51,600 nt of DNA from Planctomycetota bacterium. Lineage in GTDB: Bacteria > Planctomycetota > Planctomycetia > Pirellulales > Pirellulaceae. Below the pieces are notes generated by a model. The model was not told where the DNA came from. It ran no database searches and saw only the letters and a program-made list of their open reading frames with translations. Below are positions 9,643 through 18,463 of the stretch, one piece after another. Position 1 is the first letter of the stretch. Every line of letters starts with the position of its first letter. The position numbers and the translations under genes are program-made. The DNA is taken from contig JAJRVM010000240.1 in NCBI GenBank assembly GCA_024277285.1, positions 1-51,600 of the forward strand, given 5' to 3'.

Positions 9643-12529
9643 TCTTATGCGTCATGCAATTCTCCTCCCACGAATGAGCATGCTCGGGCCCGGCCTATTG
9701 GCGTCGGTGATGGGACTGTTTCTGGCGGCCCACGGCGCTGCTGAAGAGGCCAAACAACCGGTGTACGTTGGCGCGAAGGAATGTGCCAAATGTCATCAGG
9801 GCGCCGATTTTGGCTACCAACAGTGCCGGATGTTGCTGACCGCTCACGCGAACGCATACGCAGCACTGGCATTGCCCGAATCGAAAGAAATCGCCCGACT
9901 TAGCGGCATTCCACAAGAGCCGCAGCAGTCGGCCGTCTGCCTTGGCTGCCATGCCACCGGCAGTGACGCCGAAGATTGGGAAAAGGACGTCACTTTCCAT
10001 GCCGAGGATGGCGTGCAGTGCGAACGGTGTCACGGACCGGGCAGCGAGTATATGGAAGAAGACATCATGACTGATCGTGAGGCCGCCAAGGCGGCCGGGC
10101 TGATGATGCCGAAGAAGAGCGATTGCATGAACTGTCACAAGGTCAAGGGATCGCATGTCGCCGTGCTCGAGTCGCCGAAGTTTGACATCGACAAGGCGTG
10201 GGAAGAAATGGCTCACCCGACGCCCGACGATTGGGACTATATGGAGCCACGCGAGTATCCCGATCCGGCCAAAGAGAACTCGCACAAGTACCTCGGGTCG
10301 ATCGCCTGCGGTCAGTGCCACAAAGGGCCCGACATGGGGTACCAGTTCAGTAAGTGGCGCATGGGACCACACGCCCGAGCGTACGCGGTATTGGGAACGG
10401 ATGCGGCACGCAAAATGGCTGCCAAGGCTGGCCTGACCGGCGAACCTCTTACCGAAACCGCTTGCTTGAAATGCCATGCTAGCGCATATCATGATCCCGC
10501 TGGCGGGCCATCAGAGAGCTATGCCGTGTACGAAGGGGTTGGTTGCGAAGCGTGCCATGGGGCGGGAAGCGATTTCGCGAACGAAGCGATTATGCAAGAC
10601 AAGCCGGCCGCCTTGCAGTCGGGACTCAAGGCAACCGATCGCAAAACGTGCGCACGTTGTCACGAGAATGCTCATGGCAAGCTGTTCGACTACGAGCAGG
10701 CGCTCAAGAAAATTGCGCATCCTCTGCACGTCGAGCAGACGACGTCGACCATAACGTACAAAACACCCCTGCGACTGGCGTTGGCTCCCGATGGTCGGCA
10801 GATCTATGTTACGTGCGAGGCGGGGCACACCGTGATTGTTGTCGATGCGGTGACACGGCAAAAAGTAGGCGAAATTGCCGTGGGGCACCATCCGACCGGC
10901 GTGACGTTCGACCCGACAGGAAAGCGAGTCTACGTTAGCAATCGGCTTGATGATACGGTTTCGGTGATTGACGCCACCAAACAGGAAGTGATCGCAACGA
11001 TTCCAGTCGGCGACGAACCGCACGGTCTGCGCACTGACGCGGCTGGAAAGAACCTGTATGTAGCAAACACTGCCACCGACGATATTTCCGTAATCGACAC
11101 GAGCGCGTTGAAGGAGATCAAACGTTTGGAGGCAGGACGTCGCCCATGGTCAATCGCCTTGTCGCCCGATGGTTCTCAGCTTGCCGTCTCCAACGCCTTG
11201 TCCCAATTCGTTCCGTTTCGAACACCGTCGATTGCCGAAGTGACACTCGTGGATGCCAAGACCGGCACGATCGACCGCCGCGCCAATGTGCGGGGCGCCA
11301 ATCTGCTGATGGGAATCAGCTGGCACCCGAGTGGTGAATTCGCGCTGGCGACCATGAATCGCACCAAGAACCTTGTGCCGATGACCCGGCTGCTCCAAGG
11401 GTGGACGATCACGAATGGGTTGGCCGTCATTTGGCGCGATGGTCACGTTGACCAAGTGCTGCTCGATGAACCCAACCTCTGTTTTCCCGACCCGACGAGT
11501 GTCGCCATGACACCTGACGGACGCCTTGCGCTGGTCACCAGCTCGGGGACCAATCGTGTAGCCGTGCTCGATGTTCAAAAACTGGTTGCGATGTTGAAAG
11601 AGGCGACGGACTATGAACGTGAACACGTCTTGCCAAACCACTTGGGCAAACCAACGGAATTTGTGATCAAGCACGTTCCAACCCAGCACAGCCCTCGCGG
11701 CGTAGTCGTTGCGCCGGACGGCAGAACGGCCTTCGTCGCCAGCTCGCTTGACGATTCTTTGACCGTGATCGATCTGGAGAAGCTGGAAGCGGTGCAGCGT
11801 ATCGATCTGGGGGGCCCGACCGAAATCACGACCACGCGCGAGGGCGAGCGACTGTTCCACAGCGCAAACATTACGTTTCATCGCCAATTTAGCTGCCATA
11901 CGTGCCATCCTGACGGTCATGTGGACGGTCTAACCTACGACATCGAACCCGATGGGATTGGTTCGAGTCCGGTTGATAACCGCACGCTGCGCGGTGTTCT
12001 CGATACGGCCCCTTTCAAATGGGAGGGTACGAACCCCAGTCTGCAACGCCAGTGTGGTCCACGGTTGGCCGTCTTTTTCACTCGCATTCAGCCGTTTACG
12101 CCGGATCAGCTTTTTGCGTTGGAACGTTATATCTGCACGATCCCACGGCCCCCCAACCGTTACCGTCCGCTCGGCGCCGAACTGACCGATGCCCAGCGGC
12201 GCGGCAAGGCGATGTTCGAGCGAGCACGGACCAACGATGGTCGCGTTATCCCCCGAGAACGTCGTTGCGTGACGTGCCATTTTCCTCCTCTCTATACGGA
12301 TCGAAATCGGCACAACGTCGGTACTAAAATGGAGTTCGATCGCGAATCGGATTTCGACGCTCCTCACTTGGCGAATATTTACGATTCGGCTCCCTACCTG
12401 CACAATGGAATTGCCGAAACCTTGGAAGAAATCTGGACTCGATACAATCCCGATGACCAGCATGGCGTTACGAACGATATGACCAAAGACCAATTGAACG
12501 ACTTGATCGAGTTCCTGAAAACGCTGTGA
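9632..12529 (+). CDS. Decaheme fusion: two c554-like tetraheme domains, YVTN propeller, MauG/CCP-like end
   Basis: A 965-residue exported multiheme protein with a signal peptide in about residues 1-38. Ten CxxCH motifs are visible: CAKCH 51, CLGCH 103, CERCH 130, CMNCH 165, CGQCH 226, CLKCH 278, CEACH 305, CARCH 340, CHTCH 755 and CVTCH 879. The first eight form two tandem cytochrome-c554-like tetraheme domains (about 44-172 and 219-350) that are recognisable copies of each other. A YVTN beta-propeller follows (about 375-745; YVSNRLDDTVSVIDA, YVANTATDDISVIDT). The end resembles diheme MauG/cytochrome-c peroxidases (FSCHTCHPDGHVDG; APHLANIYDSAPYLHNGI). The start overlaps the upstream gene by 11 bases. 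The propeller plus diheme end matches the layout of fused hydrazine synthase beta-gamma chains; the octaheme front is an addition. Confidence 0.9.
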   Translation: MRNNLMRHAILLPRMSMLGPGLLASVMGLFLAAHGAAEEAKQPVYVGAKECAKCHQGADFGYQQCRMLLTAHANAYAALALPESKEIARLSGIPQEPQQSAVCLGCHATGSDAEDWEKDVTFHAEDGVQCERCHGPGSEYMEEDIMTDREAAKAAGLMMPKKSDCMNCHKVKGSHVAVLESPKFDIDKAWEEMAHPTPDDWDYMEPREYPDPAKENSHKYLGSIACGQCHKGPDMGYQFSKWRMGPHARAYAVLGTDAARKMAAKAGLTGEPLTETACLKCHASAYHDPAGGPSESYAVYEGVGCEACHGAGSDFANEAIMQDKPAALQSGLKATDRKTCARCHENAHGKLFDYEQALKKIAHPLHVEQTTSTITYKTPLRLALAPDGRQIYVTCEAGHTVIVVDAVTRQKVGEIAVGHHPTGVTFDPTGKRVYVSNRLDDTVSVIDATKQEVIATIPVGDEPHGLRTDAAGKNLYVANTATDDISVIDTSALKEIKRLEAGRRPWSIALSPDGSQLAVSNALSQFVPFRTPSIAEVTLVDAKTGTIDRRANVRGANLLMGISWHPSGEFALATMNRTKNLVPMTRLLQGWTITNGLAVIWRDGHVDQVLLDEPNLCFPDPTSVAMTPDGRLALVTSSGTNRVAVLDVQKLVAMLKEATDYEREHVLPNHLGKPTEFVIKHVPTQHSPRGVVVAPDGRTAFVASSLDDSLTVIDLEKLEAVQRIDLGGPTEITTTREGERLFHSANITFHRQFSCHTCHPDGHVDGLTYDIEPDGIGSSPVDNRTLRGVLDTAPFKWEGTNPSLQRQCGPRLAVFFTRIQPFTPDQLFALERYICTIPRPPNRYRPLGAELTDAQRRGKAMFERARTNDGRVIPRERRCVTCHFPPLYTDRNRHNVGTKMEFDRESDFDAPHLANIYDSAPYLHNGIAETLEEIWTRYNPDDQHGVTNDMTKDQLNDLIEFLKTL

Positions 12530-12531
12530 CT

Positions 12532-12608
12532 AGGCAAGGGGCAAGAGGCAAGGGGCAAGGGGCAAGAGGCAAGGGGCAAGGGGCAAGGGGCAAGAGGCAA
12601 GGGGCAAG
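12532..12608 (+). repeat. Heptanucleotide tandem repeat RGGCAAG x11
   Basis: Eleven head-to-tail copies of a seven-base unit, AGGCAAG or GGGCAAG, start two bases after the stop of the decaheme gene. GGGG runs recur along the plus strand, so it could form a G-quadruplex. It resembles in style the short tandemly repeated heptamers known from cyanobacteria. The rest of the gap to 12888 shows no gene. Confidence 0.92.
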
Positions 12609-12888
12609 GGTCGAGAGCGGGAGGCGAAAGTGGTACACGTGGGTGGTTGTGGGACTGCATCGAACGCAAAGAGTTTGCGCGCCCTGTTGGGCCAACCGTT
12701 GCCGGGTCGCATTGACTCTGCTACCAGGGTTCGTCCTGACGCGTCACGAGCATGGCGCGACGCGTTCTTGCTCCCGTTTGCCTGCCCCAAGGCGACGGGA
12801 ATTGTGCGGCCAGTGGCGATTCGGCAATACGTGAAGCATACTTTTTTTGACGACGTAGATGTTTGAAGATACTTCGAGGAAGAATAGC
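12609..12888. other. Intergenic remainder before the Reg_prop gene
   Basis: About 280 bases after the heptamer array. No gene, hairpin or clear promoter was recognised, apart from the ribosome binding site GAGGAAG at 12876-12882. Confidence 0.4.
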
Positions 12889-14190
12889 ATGAACATGCGT
12901 ATGGCATTGATTGTGCCTGTGGCGTTCAGTTTGGCACTGTTAAGCGGTATTTGCGTGCCGAGTGGGGCATGCCGGGCCGATGATACGTCCACGTCCGAAA
13001 CCAGTGCCGCTGCATCGACAGCCGCGACTGCCAAAACTGCGCGCTCCAAAACTGCGATCACGGAAAGCGCGGCCGCCAAAGTGGCCGCGTCGAACGAAGC
13101 AAAGGGGGCATCCGGCCTACCATTTGTCTATACCGATTGGACTCATTTCACGACCAAGGACGGGTTACCCAACGATCATATCTTCGCGATCAAGGCGTTC
13201 GGGACGAAAGTGTGGATCGGGACCGAAGATGGGCTCGCCTGCTATGACAAACGGACGGGTAAATTCACCAGTTGGCGGGAGAAAGACGGGCTTCCCTTTC
13301 AAGTCGTCTCGGCAATTGACGTCGACCCGAAAACGGGTGACGTCTGGCTGGGGATGTTCGGAGGTGGGTTGGCGCGATTCAGTGGTGGTCGCTTCGACCA
13401 TTTCCATCAACTCATCAGTGGCCTGGTCAATGATGTGGTTTACGGCGTGGCGATTCAGGGCGACAACGTCTGGGCCGCGACCACGGCAGGTGCGAGCCGC
13501 TTCAATAGGGTGACCAAGAAATGGACGATCTATACGGAGAAAAATGCTCCGATGGAGGAGATTTGGAATTACGGCGTGTCGGCCAATGACGGTAAGGTCT
13601 ACCTTGGAGTGTGGGGGAGCGGCGTGTTGGAATTTGATGTCGCCACTGAAAAATGGAAAGACTATCTCGACCCCGATGGCGAAATGGAAATAGATCTCTA
13701 TCGGGACGACGGCATTGTCCACGTGATAACGACTGGCACGAGTTACATTGAGCACACACTATGGGTCTCAACGTATTTTGGTATGTGTCGTTACGATGGG
13801 CGCAACTGGCGTGGGTATTACAAGAAGGAGACTGGGTTGCCGAGCGATTTTGGGAATGCCGTCAAGGGACGAAGCAGCGACGAGGCATGGTATGCGACCG
13901 ACCGTGGTGTTGGCGTAGTCACTGATTTCAAGTCGGATACCTGGGTCACCTATACGATGGATGCGGCCACCCATCGTGGCAAGGCGGTTGTGAAACGTGG
14001 CGGGGAAGTCGTCAAAACGATCGATCTCGACAAGTGCATTCCGCACAACTACACGCTCTGGGTCGAAATCGACGGCGATGACGTCTGGGTCGGTACTTCC
14101 AAAGGGCTGGCGCTGGCAAAGGGAACGGGATATTATCGAGGATTGCGTCCCGTTTTGAAGAAAAACAAACGTGACAGTTCAGCAAAGTGA
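12889..14190 (+). CDS. Exported two-component-regulator-type propeller (Reg_prop)
   Basis: A 433-residue protein with a signal peptide (MNMRMALIVPVAFSLALLSG, cleavage near ACRA). An Ala/Thr/Lys-rich linker of about 50 residues leads into a beta-propeller built from Reg_prop repeats. Typical blades are FTTKDGLPNDHIFAIKAFG, VWIGTEDGLACYD, VWLGMFGGGLARFSGG and VWVGTSKGLALA. These propellers usually form the sensor domain of hybrid two-component proteins, but no kinase or DNA-binding domain follows, so it is a stand-alone periplasmic or surface propeller. GAGGAAG at 12876-12882 is six bases before the ATG at 12889; an ATG at 12859 is less likely. Its position inside the cytochrome cluster suggests it is a partner protein. 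Confidence 0.85.
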   Translation: MNMRMALIVPVAFSLALLSGICVPSGACRADDTSTSETSAAASTAATAKTARSKTAITESAAAKVAASNEAKGASGLPFVYTDWTHFTTKDGLPNDHIFAIKAFGTKVWIGTEDGLACYDKRTGKFTSWREKDGLPFQVVSAIDVDPKTGDVWLGMFGGGLARFSGGRFDHFHQLISGLVNDVVYGVAIQGDNVWAATTAGASRFNRVTKKWTIYTEKNAPMEEIWNYGVSANDGKVYLGVWGSGVLEFDVATEKWKDYLDPDGEMEIDLYRDDGIVHVITTGTSYIEHTLWVSTYFGMCRYDGRNWRGYYKKETGLPSDFGNAVKGRSSDEAWYATDRGVGVVTDFKSDTWVTYTMDAATHRGKAVVKRGGEVVKTIDLDKCIPHNYTLWVEIDGDDVWVGTSKGLALAKGTGYYRGLRPVLKKNKRDSSAK

Positions 14191-14224
14191 AGCAGATGGA
14201 AAGGTCGGTAGGCGGCGCAGTATG

Positions 14225-14341
14225 GACGCTCCATTAGGGCGGTTTGAAGTGCGAGTTCAATTTGATTGGCCGATCTGTCTTACCTGCCTTCCGGCTGATC
14301 GCTACCCTCTGTTTCAGATGGCTGAACCGTTACAAAAACAC
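14225..14341. repeat. Possible degenerate copy of the MITE-like element
   Basis: TTTCAGATGGCTGAACCGTT (14312-14331) matches the right terminal repeat of the element at 20935-21150 at most positions. TGAAGTGCGAGTTCAATTT (from about 14247) resembles its inner sequence in inverted orientation with a deletion. The rest of the 340-base gap holds a 17-base tandem duplication (GTGGTTGGGGGCGACGG twice, about 14438-14470) and no gene. Confidence 0.35.
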
Positions 14342-14530
14342 CGTGAGAAAACGCGCCGTCGGCGAAGCCCGGCGGCAAAGTGTGTGGCTTGACGAATCGT
14401 TTCTAGCCCAGCAAACTTCTGCTCCGATCGCACAAGGTGGTTGGGGGCGACGGGTGGTTGGGGGCGACGGGCAAGAGCCGAGGACCGATCAGACACGTTT
14501 GCGAAACGCACTGAAAAAGGGAAATGCACT

Positions 14531-16018
14531 ATGAGAACGGCACTCTACTCATCGGTTGTTCGGTTCTTCGCGGGGGCCGTGGTGTTGTGTTGCACCTTGG
14601 CGGTCGCGGCCCAGCAGAACGGGCCGGCCGTACCCTCAGACACTACCAAGACGGCCGAGTCGAAGGTCGTTGCGACCGATGCGCATGGAGCGAGCTCGGT
14701 CGAAACAGATCGCGAAACGGCTGAGTCCGTCAAACAGATCAATGCGGCAGGAACGTACGGCATTCCGAAGTTGAAAACGAAAGTCGATCAGAACTACGCA
14801 CGTACGTCGAAGGAGTTAGAGCCGTTTCGCCATGTCAAACCTTACATGCACCATTTTCTTGAACAAATGGTCTATTCCGGTCCGGGCCGAGGACTTCCTG
14901 AACCCCGCGACGTGAAGACCGTCAAGTTGGGGTTCATCGGTCCGATCATGTCGACCGTTTCGGTCGCGACGGGAGGCAAGAGCCACGAGGAAGATCTGGG
15001 CGTGCAAATGCTGCGTGGAGCACAATTGGCGATTCAGCACGCGAACGATAAGGGAGGATACCTCAAACGCAAGATCCCGTTCGAGCTGGTTATCAGCAAC
15101 GACAACGGTTTGTGGGGCGCCTCGGGCAACGAGATCATCAAGATGGCGTACAAGGACAAGGTCTGGGCCATCCTGGGAACCGTTGACGGCGCGAACACGC
15201 ATATTGCCATCCGCGTCGCTTTGAAGGCCGAGGTGCCAATGATGAACTCGGGCGATCTCGATCCGACGCTCATGGAAACCAATATTCCGTGGATCTTTCG
15301 TTGTGTCGGTGATGACCGGCAGCAGAGCTACATGTTGGTGGACTATATCTACAAGTCGCTCAAACTGAAACGGATCGGTGTGATTCGAGCGAGCAATCGT
15401 TACGGTCGATTTGGCGTCCGTGAGATCCGCGATGGCAGCCGTCGGTTGGGAAATCCGATTGCCATCGAAATGGCATACAAACTGGGTACCACCGATTTCG
15501 GTTTACAATTGGAACGGTTGCTGGCGGCGAAGATCGATGCGGTGGTCCACTGGGGGGATGCGGCCGATGGCGCGATGATTCTGAATCAAATGCGCGAGCT
15601 GGGTATGAAGCAACCCTATTTTGCGTGCGATCGGTGTGTCTCGGACGAGTTCGTCAAGATCGCCGGGGACAACGCTCAAGGCGTCGTGTGTGGTTACCCT
15701 TGGAACCCGAACCGGAAAGACTCAAAGCTCGAGGCATTTCGGAAAGCCTTCCGCGAACGTTATGGCGAGGATCCAGACACTTATTCCGCGCATGCGTACG
15801 ACGGCATGAACATGCTGATCTGGGCTACGCAAGTGGCCGGGTTGAATCGAGCCAAGATTCGCGACGTCATCGCCTATCGCCAGAAACCTTGGCCCGGCGT
15901 TACCGGCGATATTCCGTTGAGTGCCGCATTGGATGATGCCGGCGAGGTGTTCCTCACACGCCGTGAAGGTGATCAATGGAAGTTCTACTCGCGCGACGAT
16001 CTGGAGATTCCACGCTGA
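14531..16018 (+). CDS. Periplasmic binding protein, branched-chain amino acid type (Peripla_BP_6)
   Basis: A 495-residue exported protein with a signal peptide ending near AAQQ (residue 29). After a long Thr/Ser/Glu-rich leader it shows the Peripla_BP_6 fold. The domain starts at VKLGFIGPI, then GVQMLRGAQLAIQHANDKGG, VWAILGTVDGANTHIAI, RIGVIRASNRYGRFGV, and ends with AHAYDGMNMLIWA. Such proteins bind amino acids, amides, urea or small acids for ABC importers. No permease or ATPase gene is adjacent, so it may work as a ligand sensor or enzyme subunit with the cytochromes; this is an inference. The ATG at 14531 leaves a normal signal peptide; an in-frame start at 14441 would bury it. Its end overlaps the next gene by 43 bases. 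Confidence 0.85.
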   Translation: MRTALYSSVVRFFAGAVVLCCTLAVAAQQNGPAVPSDTTKTAESKVVATDAHGASSVETDRETAESVKQINAAGTYGIPKLKTKVDQNYARTSKELEPFRHVKPYMHHFLEQMVYSGPGRGLPEPRDVKTVKLGFIGPIMSTVSVATGGKSHEEDLGVQMLRGAQLAIQHANDKGGYLKRKIPFELVISNDNGLWGASGNEIIKMAYKDKVWAILGTVDGANTHIAIRVALKAEVPMMNSGDLDPTLMETNIPWIFRCVGDDRQQSYMLVDYIYKSLKLKRIGVIRASNRYGRFGVREIRDGSRRLGNPIAIEMAYKLGTTDFGLQLERLLAAKIDAVVHWGDAADGAMILNQMRELGMKQPYFACDRCVSDEFVKIAGDNAQGVVCGYPWNPNRKDSKLEAFRKAFRERYGEDPDTYSAHAYDGMNMLIWATQVAGLNRAKIRDVIAYRQKPWPGVTGDIPLSAALDDAGEVFLTRREGDQWKFYSRDDLEIPR

Positions 16019-17253
16019 ATCAACGCATTGCATGTCTTGCAGGATGTCTAACGTTGCTGGCCGCAGCGGCCGTGTGGAGCCAAGATGGTGACGGTGAGCG
16101 CGTGCCGCCTCACTTCGATGCGCGCAAGCAGCAGACCGAATATGTGGGACCGGCCGGTCCCACATCGACGCTCGATCGAATTGCCGAAGTGCGGATCGGT
16201 TATTTCGGGCCGTCCGATCCCGAGGATCCCTTGTACGGTCCCATGTGGCGCGCTGCATTGGCAGCAGTGGAACGTGCTAACGGCAACGGCGGTTTTCATG
16301 GCAAACCGTTTCGTTTGATCCCAGCCTGGTCCAAAAATCCTTGGGGAACAGGCGTCAAGAAATTAACTGAACTGGTTTACGAGCAACGGGTGTGGGCGAT
16401 TGTCGGTGGCGTCGATGGACCGACCACGCATCTGGCCGAGCAAGTTGTGGCCAAAGCACGGCTCGCGCTGATCAGTCCCGTCAGTACGGATAAGACGGTG
16501 AATATGGCCAACGTCCCCTGGATGTTCTCTTTGGCGCCGGGCGACCACTTGATTGCCCGTGCGATGGCGCCGCAAATCGCACAGCGAGTGGGGCAAGGTC
16601 CGTTTGTCATGATCGCCGCCAACGACCACGACTCGTTCTTGCTTACGCGCGAGCTGCGCAAGTCGCTTGGCCAGTTGCAAACGGTGCCCGCCTACCAGTT
16701 TGAATTCAAACCAGGCGCGACGGGGCAACGCGATCATGCTGCCGCTCACCCACAACTCGATGCGATTGTCGAAAAGACGTTGAATGCCAAGCCGGTTGCC
16801 GTCGTCGTCGTAGCCTCGCTTGGCGACTCGGTACGACTCGTGCGTGAGTTGCGGAGCCAGAGTTTTGACGGTTGCATCTTTGGCGGTCCCACGTTTGCGC
16901 GGCAACGCTTCCTCGATCAAATTGGCGCGGACATCGGAGACCTGCGTTATCCGCTTCTTGTCAGTCCGCCCCGGTCTGCCAGTGCACCGTCGCCGAAAGC
17001 GATCAAGAGCTCCAGACCGGACCCACTTTCCAAAAACGCCGACTACACGGCGCGTTTGACTTTCGATGCGGTTGACTTGACGATCACCGCGATCCGTCGC
17101 GCTGGGCTCAACCGCACGGAGATCGGTAAAGAACTGCGCCGGTTGTCTCCGTGGCAGGGCGTTTCCGGACGCGTTCAGTGGGACGGGCTTGGCAGCAATA
17201 CGCGCGCGGTGAAGGTCGGTACGATCCGTGCCGGACAATTCGTTCCTCGCTGA
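15976..17253 (+). CDS. Second, diverged periplasmic binding protein (Peripla_BP_6-like)
   Basis: A 425-residue exported protein related to its upstream neighbour. The shared pattern is IAEVRIGYFGPSDP, PMWRAALAAVERANGNGGF, VWAIVGGVDGPTTHLAEQVV, and near the end LTITAIRRAGLNRTEIGKEL. Between them lie VVVVASLGDSVRLVRELR and a more divergent ligand pocket. The hydrophobic signal segment lies at about residues 18-36 (LNQRIACLAGCLTLLAAAAV). The ATG at 15976 overlaps the upstream gene by 43 bases; a weaker possibility is a CTG at 16015 overlapping the stop. Either way, coupling to the upstream gene is strong. No ABC transporter components are present. The pair may be an old duplication with different ligands. 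Confidence 0.75.
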   Translation: MEVLLARRSGDSTLNQRIACLAGCLTLLAAAAVWSQDGDGERVPPHFDARKQQTEYVGPAGPTSTLDRIAEVRIGYFGPSDPEDPLYGPMWRAALAAVERANGNGGFHGKPFRLIPAWSKNPWGTGVKKLTELVYEQRVWAIVGGVDGPTTHLAEQVVAKARLALISPVSTDKTVNMANVPWMFSLAPGDHLIARAMAPQIAQRVGQGPFVMIAANDHDSFLLTRELRKSLGQLQTVPAYQFEFKPGATGQRDHAAAHPQLDAIVEKTLNAKPVAVVVVASLGDSVRLVRELRSQSFDGCIFGGPTFARQRFLDQIGADIGDLRYPLLVSPPRSASAPSPKAIKSSRPDPLSKNADYTARLTFDAVDLTITAIRRAGLNRTEIGKELRRLSPWQGVSGRVQWDGLGSNTRAVKVGTIRAGQFVPR

Positions 17254-17277
17254 CAACTGGCGTTTCTTGATACCAGC

Positions 17278-17913
17278 CTATTTGGCAGTTGGCAGCTTCT
17301 TGAGCATGATCTTGCGAAAACGGACGGTGCTGCCCGGATCGTGCGCTTGCAGTGCGATGTACCCTTTTCCCAATCGACGCGGGCCTTCGGCGCCTTTCGG
17401 TTCGGTATAGTCGACCACGACTTTGTCATTCACTTTCACAATGATATTCTGGCCGTTAACGACGATGTCGAGCGGAAACCACTGATCGTCCTTGGCGTTG
17501 GATTCATACAGTTTGACCACCGCCCATAAGCTGCCCGTTTTCACCGGGTCGCCATGCGTGTTGTTGATCTGGACTTCGTGTCCGTCGAAGAACCAACCAC
17601 TGTCATGGTACTTGATGTGAAAATAGATTCCTGAATTGCTCTTCGGACTGATCATCACTTCGGCTTTTAGTTCAAAGTTCTGAAACTGTTCTTTCATATA
17701 ATACAAGTGGCTTCGCGGACCGTTGCCGACGAGTGCGCCATCTTTGACCGACCAGCTGTCGGGACTTTCGTTGGCTTTCCAGCCATCAAGTGTCTTGCCA
17801 TCGAACAGCTTGATCCAACCGTTGTCTTGGTTATCATCTGCGACCGCCGGCGTAACAAGCAACGTTAGCAACATCAGACCGGCGGCGAGTGTAGACAGGC
17901 GTGCACTTCTCAT
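17278..17913 (-). CDS. DUF1080 (3-keto-disaccharide hydrolase) family exported protein
   Basis: A 211-residue exported protein with a signal peptide (MRSARLSTLAAGLMLLTLLV, cleavage near AVADD). One DUF1080 concanavalin-like domain follows: WIKLFDGKTLDGWKA, then SGIYFHIKY, GHEVQINNTHGDP and RRLGKGYIALQAHDPGS. DUF1080 proteins act on glycosides or bind carbohydrate, and some cleave 3-keto-glycosides. The AGGAG-type site lies six bases before the ATG at 17913. It follows greA on the same strand with a 45-base gap and may be co-transcribed. The stop is TAG. Confidence 0.87.
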   Translation of the reverse strand: MRSARLSTLAAGLMLLTLLVTPAVADDNQDNGWIKLFDGKTLDGWKANESPDSWSVKDGALVGNGPRSHLYYMKEQFQNFELKAEVMISPKSNSGIYFHIKYHDSGWFFDGHEVQINNTHGDPVKTGSLWAVVKLYESNAKDDQWFPLDIVVNGQNIIVKVNDKVVVDYTEPKGAEGPRRLGKGYIALQAHDPGSTVRFRKIMLKKLPTAK

Positions 17914-17958
17914 GGGGTTCTCCTTTGCCAAACCGCAAAAACTCGACGACGCGTGCGT

Positions 17959-18441
17959 TCACAGGTCTTCGTAGCGGATTTCAGTGACTTCGTAGCGAAG
18001 CATACCGCGCGGAACCTCGATTTCGGCAACTTCGCCAACTTTCTTGCCAAGCAGTCCTTGGCCGATCGGGCTGGTAATCAAATACCGCCCCGTGTCATAG
18101 TCCTCGTCGCCCGAACCGACCAACGTGAACTCCTCTTCGTCGCCCGCATCGAGGTCCTTGACCACGACCGTGGCACCAAAGGCAACTTGGTCGGTGAGTA
18201 CTTTGGTGGGGTCAACGATGGCCGCTTTCGACAGGTCGGTCTTCAGCTTGTTGATCTTCGCCTGCAACATCCCCTGTGCCTCGCGCTGCGCGTGATACTC
18301 GGCATTCTCGCTCAAGTCCCCTTCGGCGCGCGCCTCCGCAATCTTCTCAGCGATCTTCGGCATTTCTTCGTTTTCCAGCCGGGCCACTTCAGCTCGCTTC
18401 CTGTTGTACCCTTCACGCGTCATCGGGATGTAGTCTGTCAT
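17959..18441 (-). CDS. greA: Transcription elongation factor GreA
   Basis: The 160-residue GreA rescues backtracked RNA polymerase by stimulating transcript cleavage. The N-terminal coiled coil is clear ([20 protein letters not shown]) and carries the acidic tip motif [14 protein letters not shown]. The C-terminal FKBP-like domain includes [21 protein letters not shown] and ends [14 protein letters not shown]. Length matches the family. GGAG lies seven bases before the ATG at 18441; longer upstream frames have no support. A terminator-like hairpin sits just 23-50 bases upstream of the start, between greA and the ABC permease gene, and may attenuate greA. Confidence 0.95.
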   Translation of the reverse strand: MTDYIPMTREGYNRKRAEVARLENEEMPKIAEKIAEARAEGDLSENAEYHAQREAQGMLQAKINKLKTDLSKAAIVDPTKVLTDQVAFGATVVVKDLDAGDEEEFTLVGSGDEDYDTGRYLITSPIGQGLLGKKVGEVAEIEVPRGMLRYEVTEIRYEDL

Positions 18442-18463
18442 GCGTCTGCTCCGCAACAGCTTC

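Noticed and set aside
5697..12529. True anammox hydrazine synthase
   Set aside because: The Tyr heme ligand is not seen, the chains have different fusions, and no hydrazine dehydrogenase or nitrite genes are nearby; only a related architecture is claimed.
12532..12608. CRISPR array
   Set aside because: Units are seven bases with no spacers and no cas genes; it is a simple tandem array.
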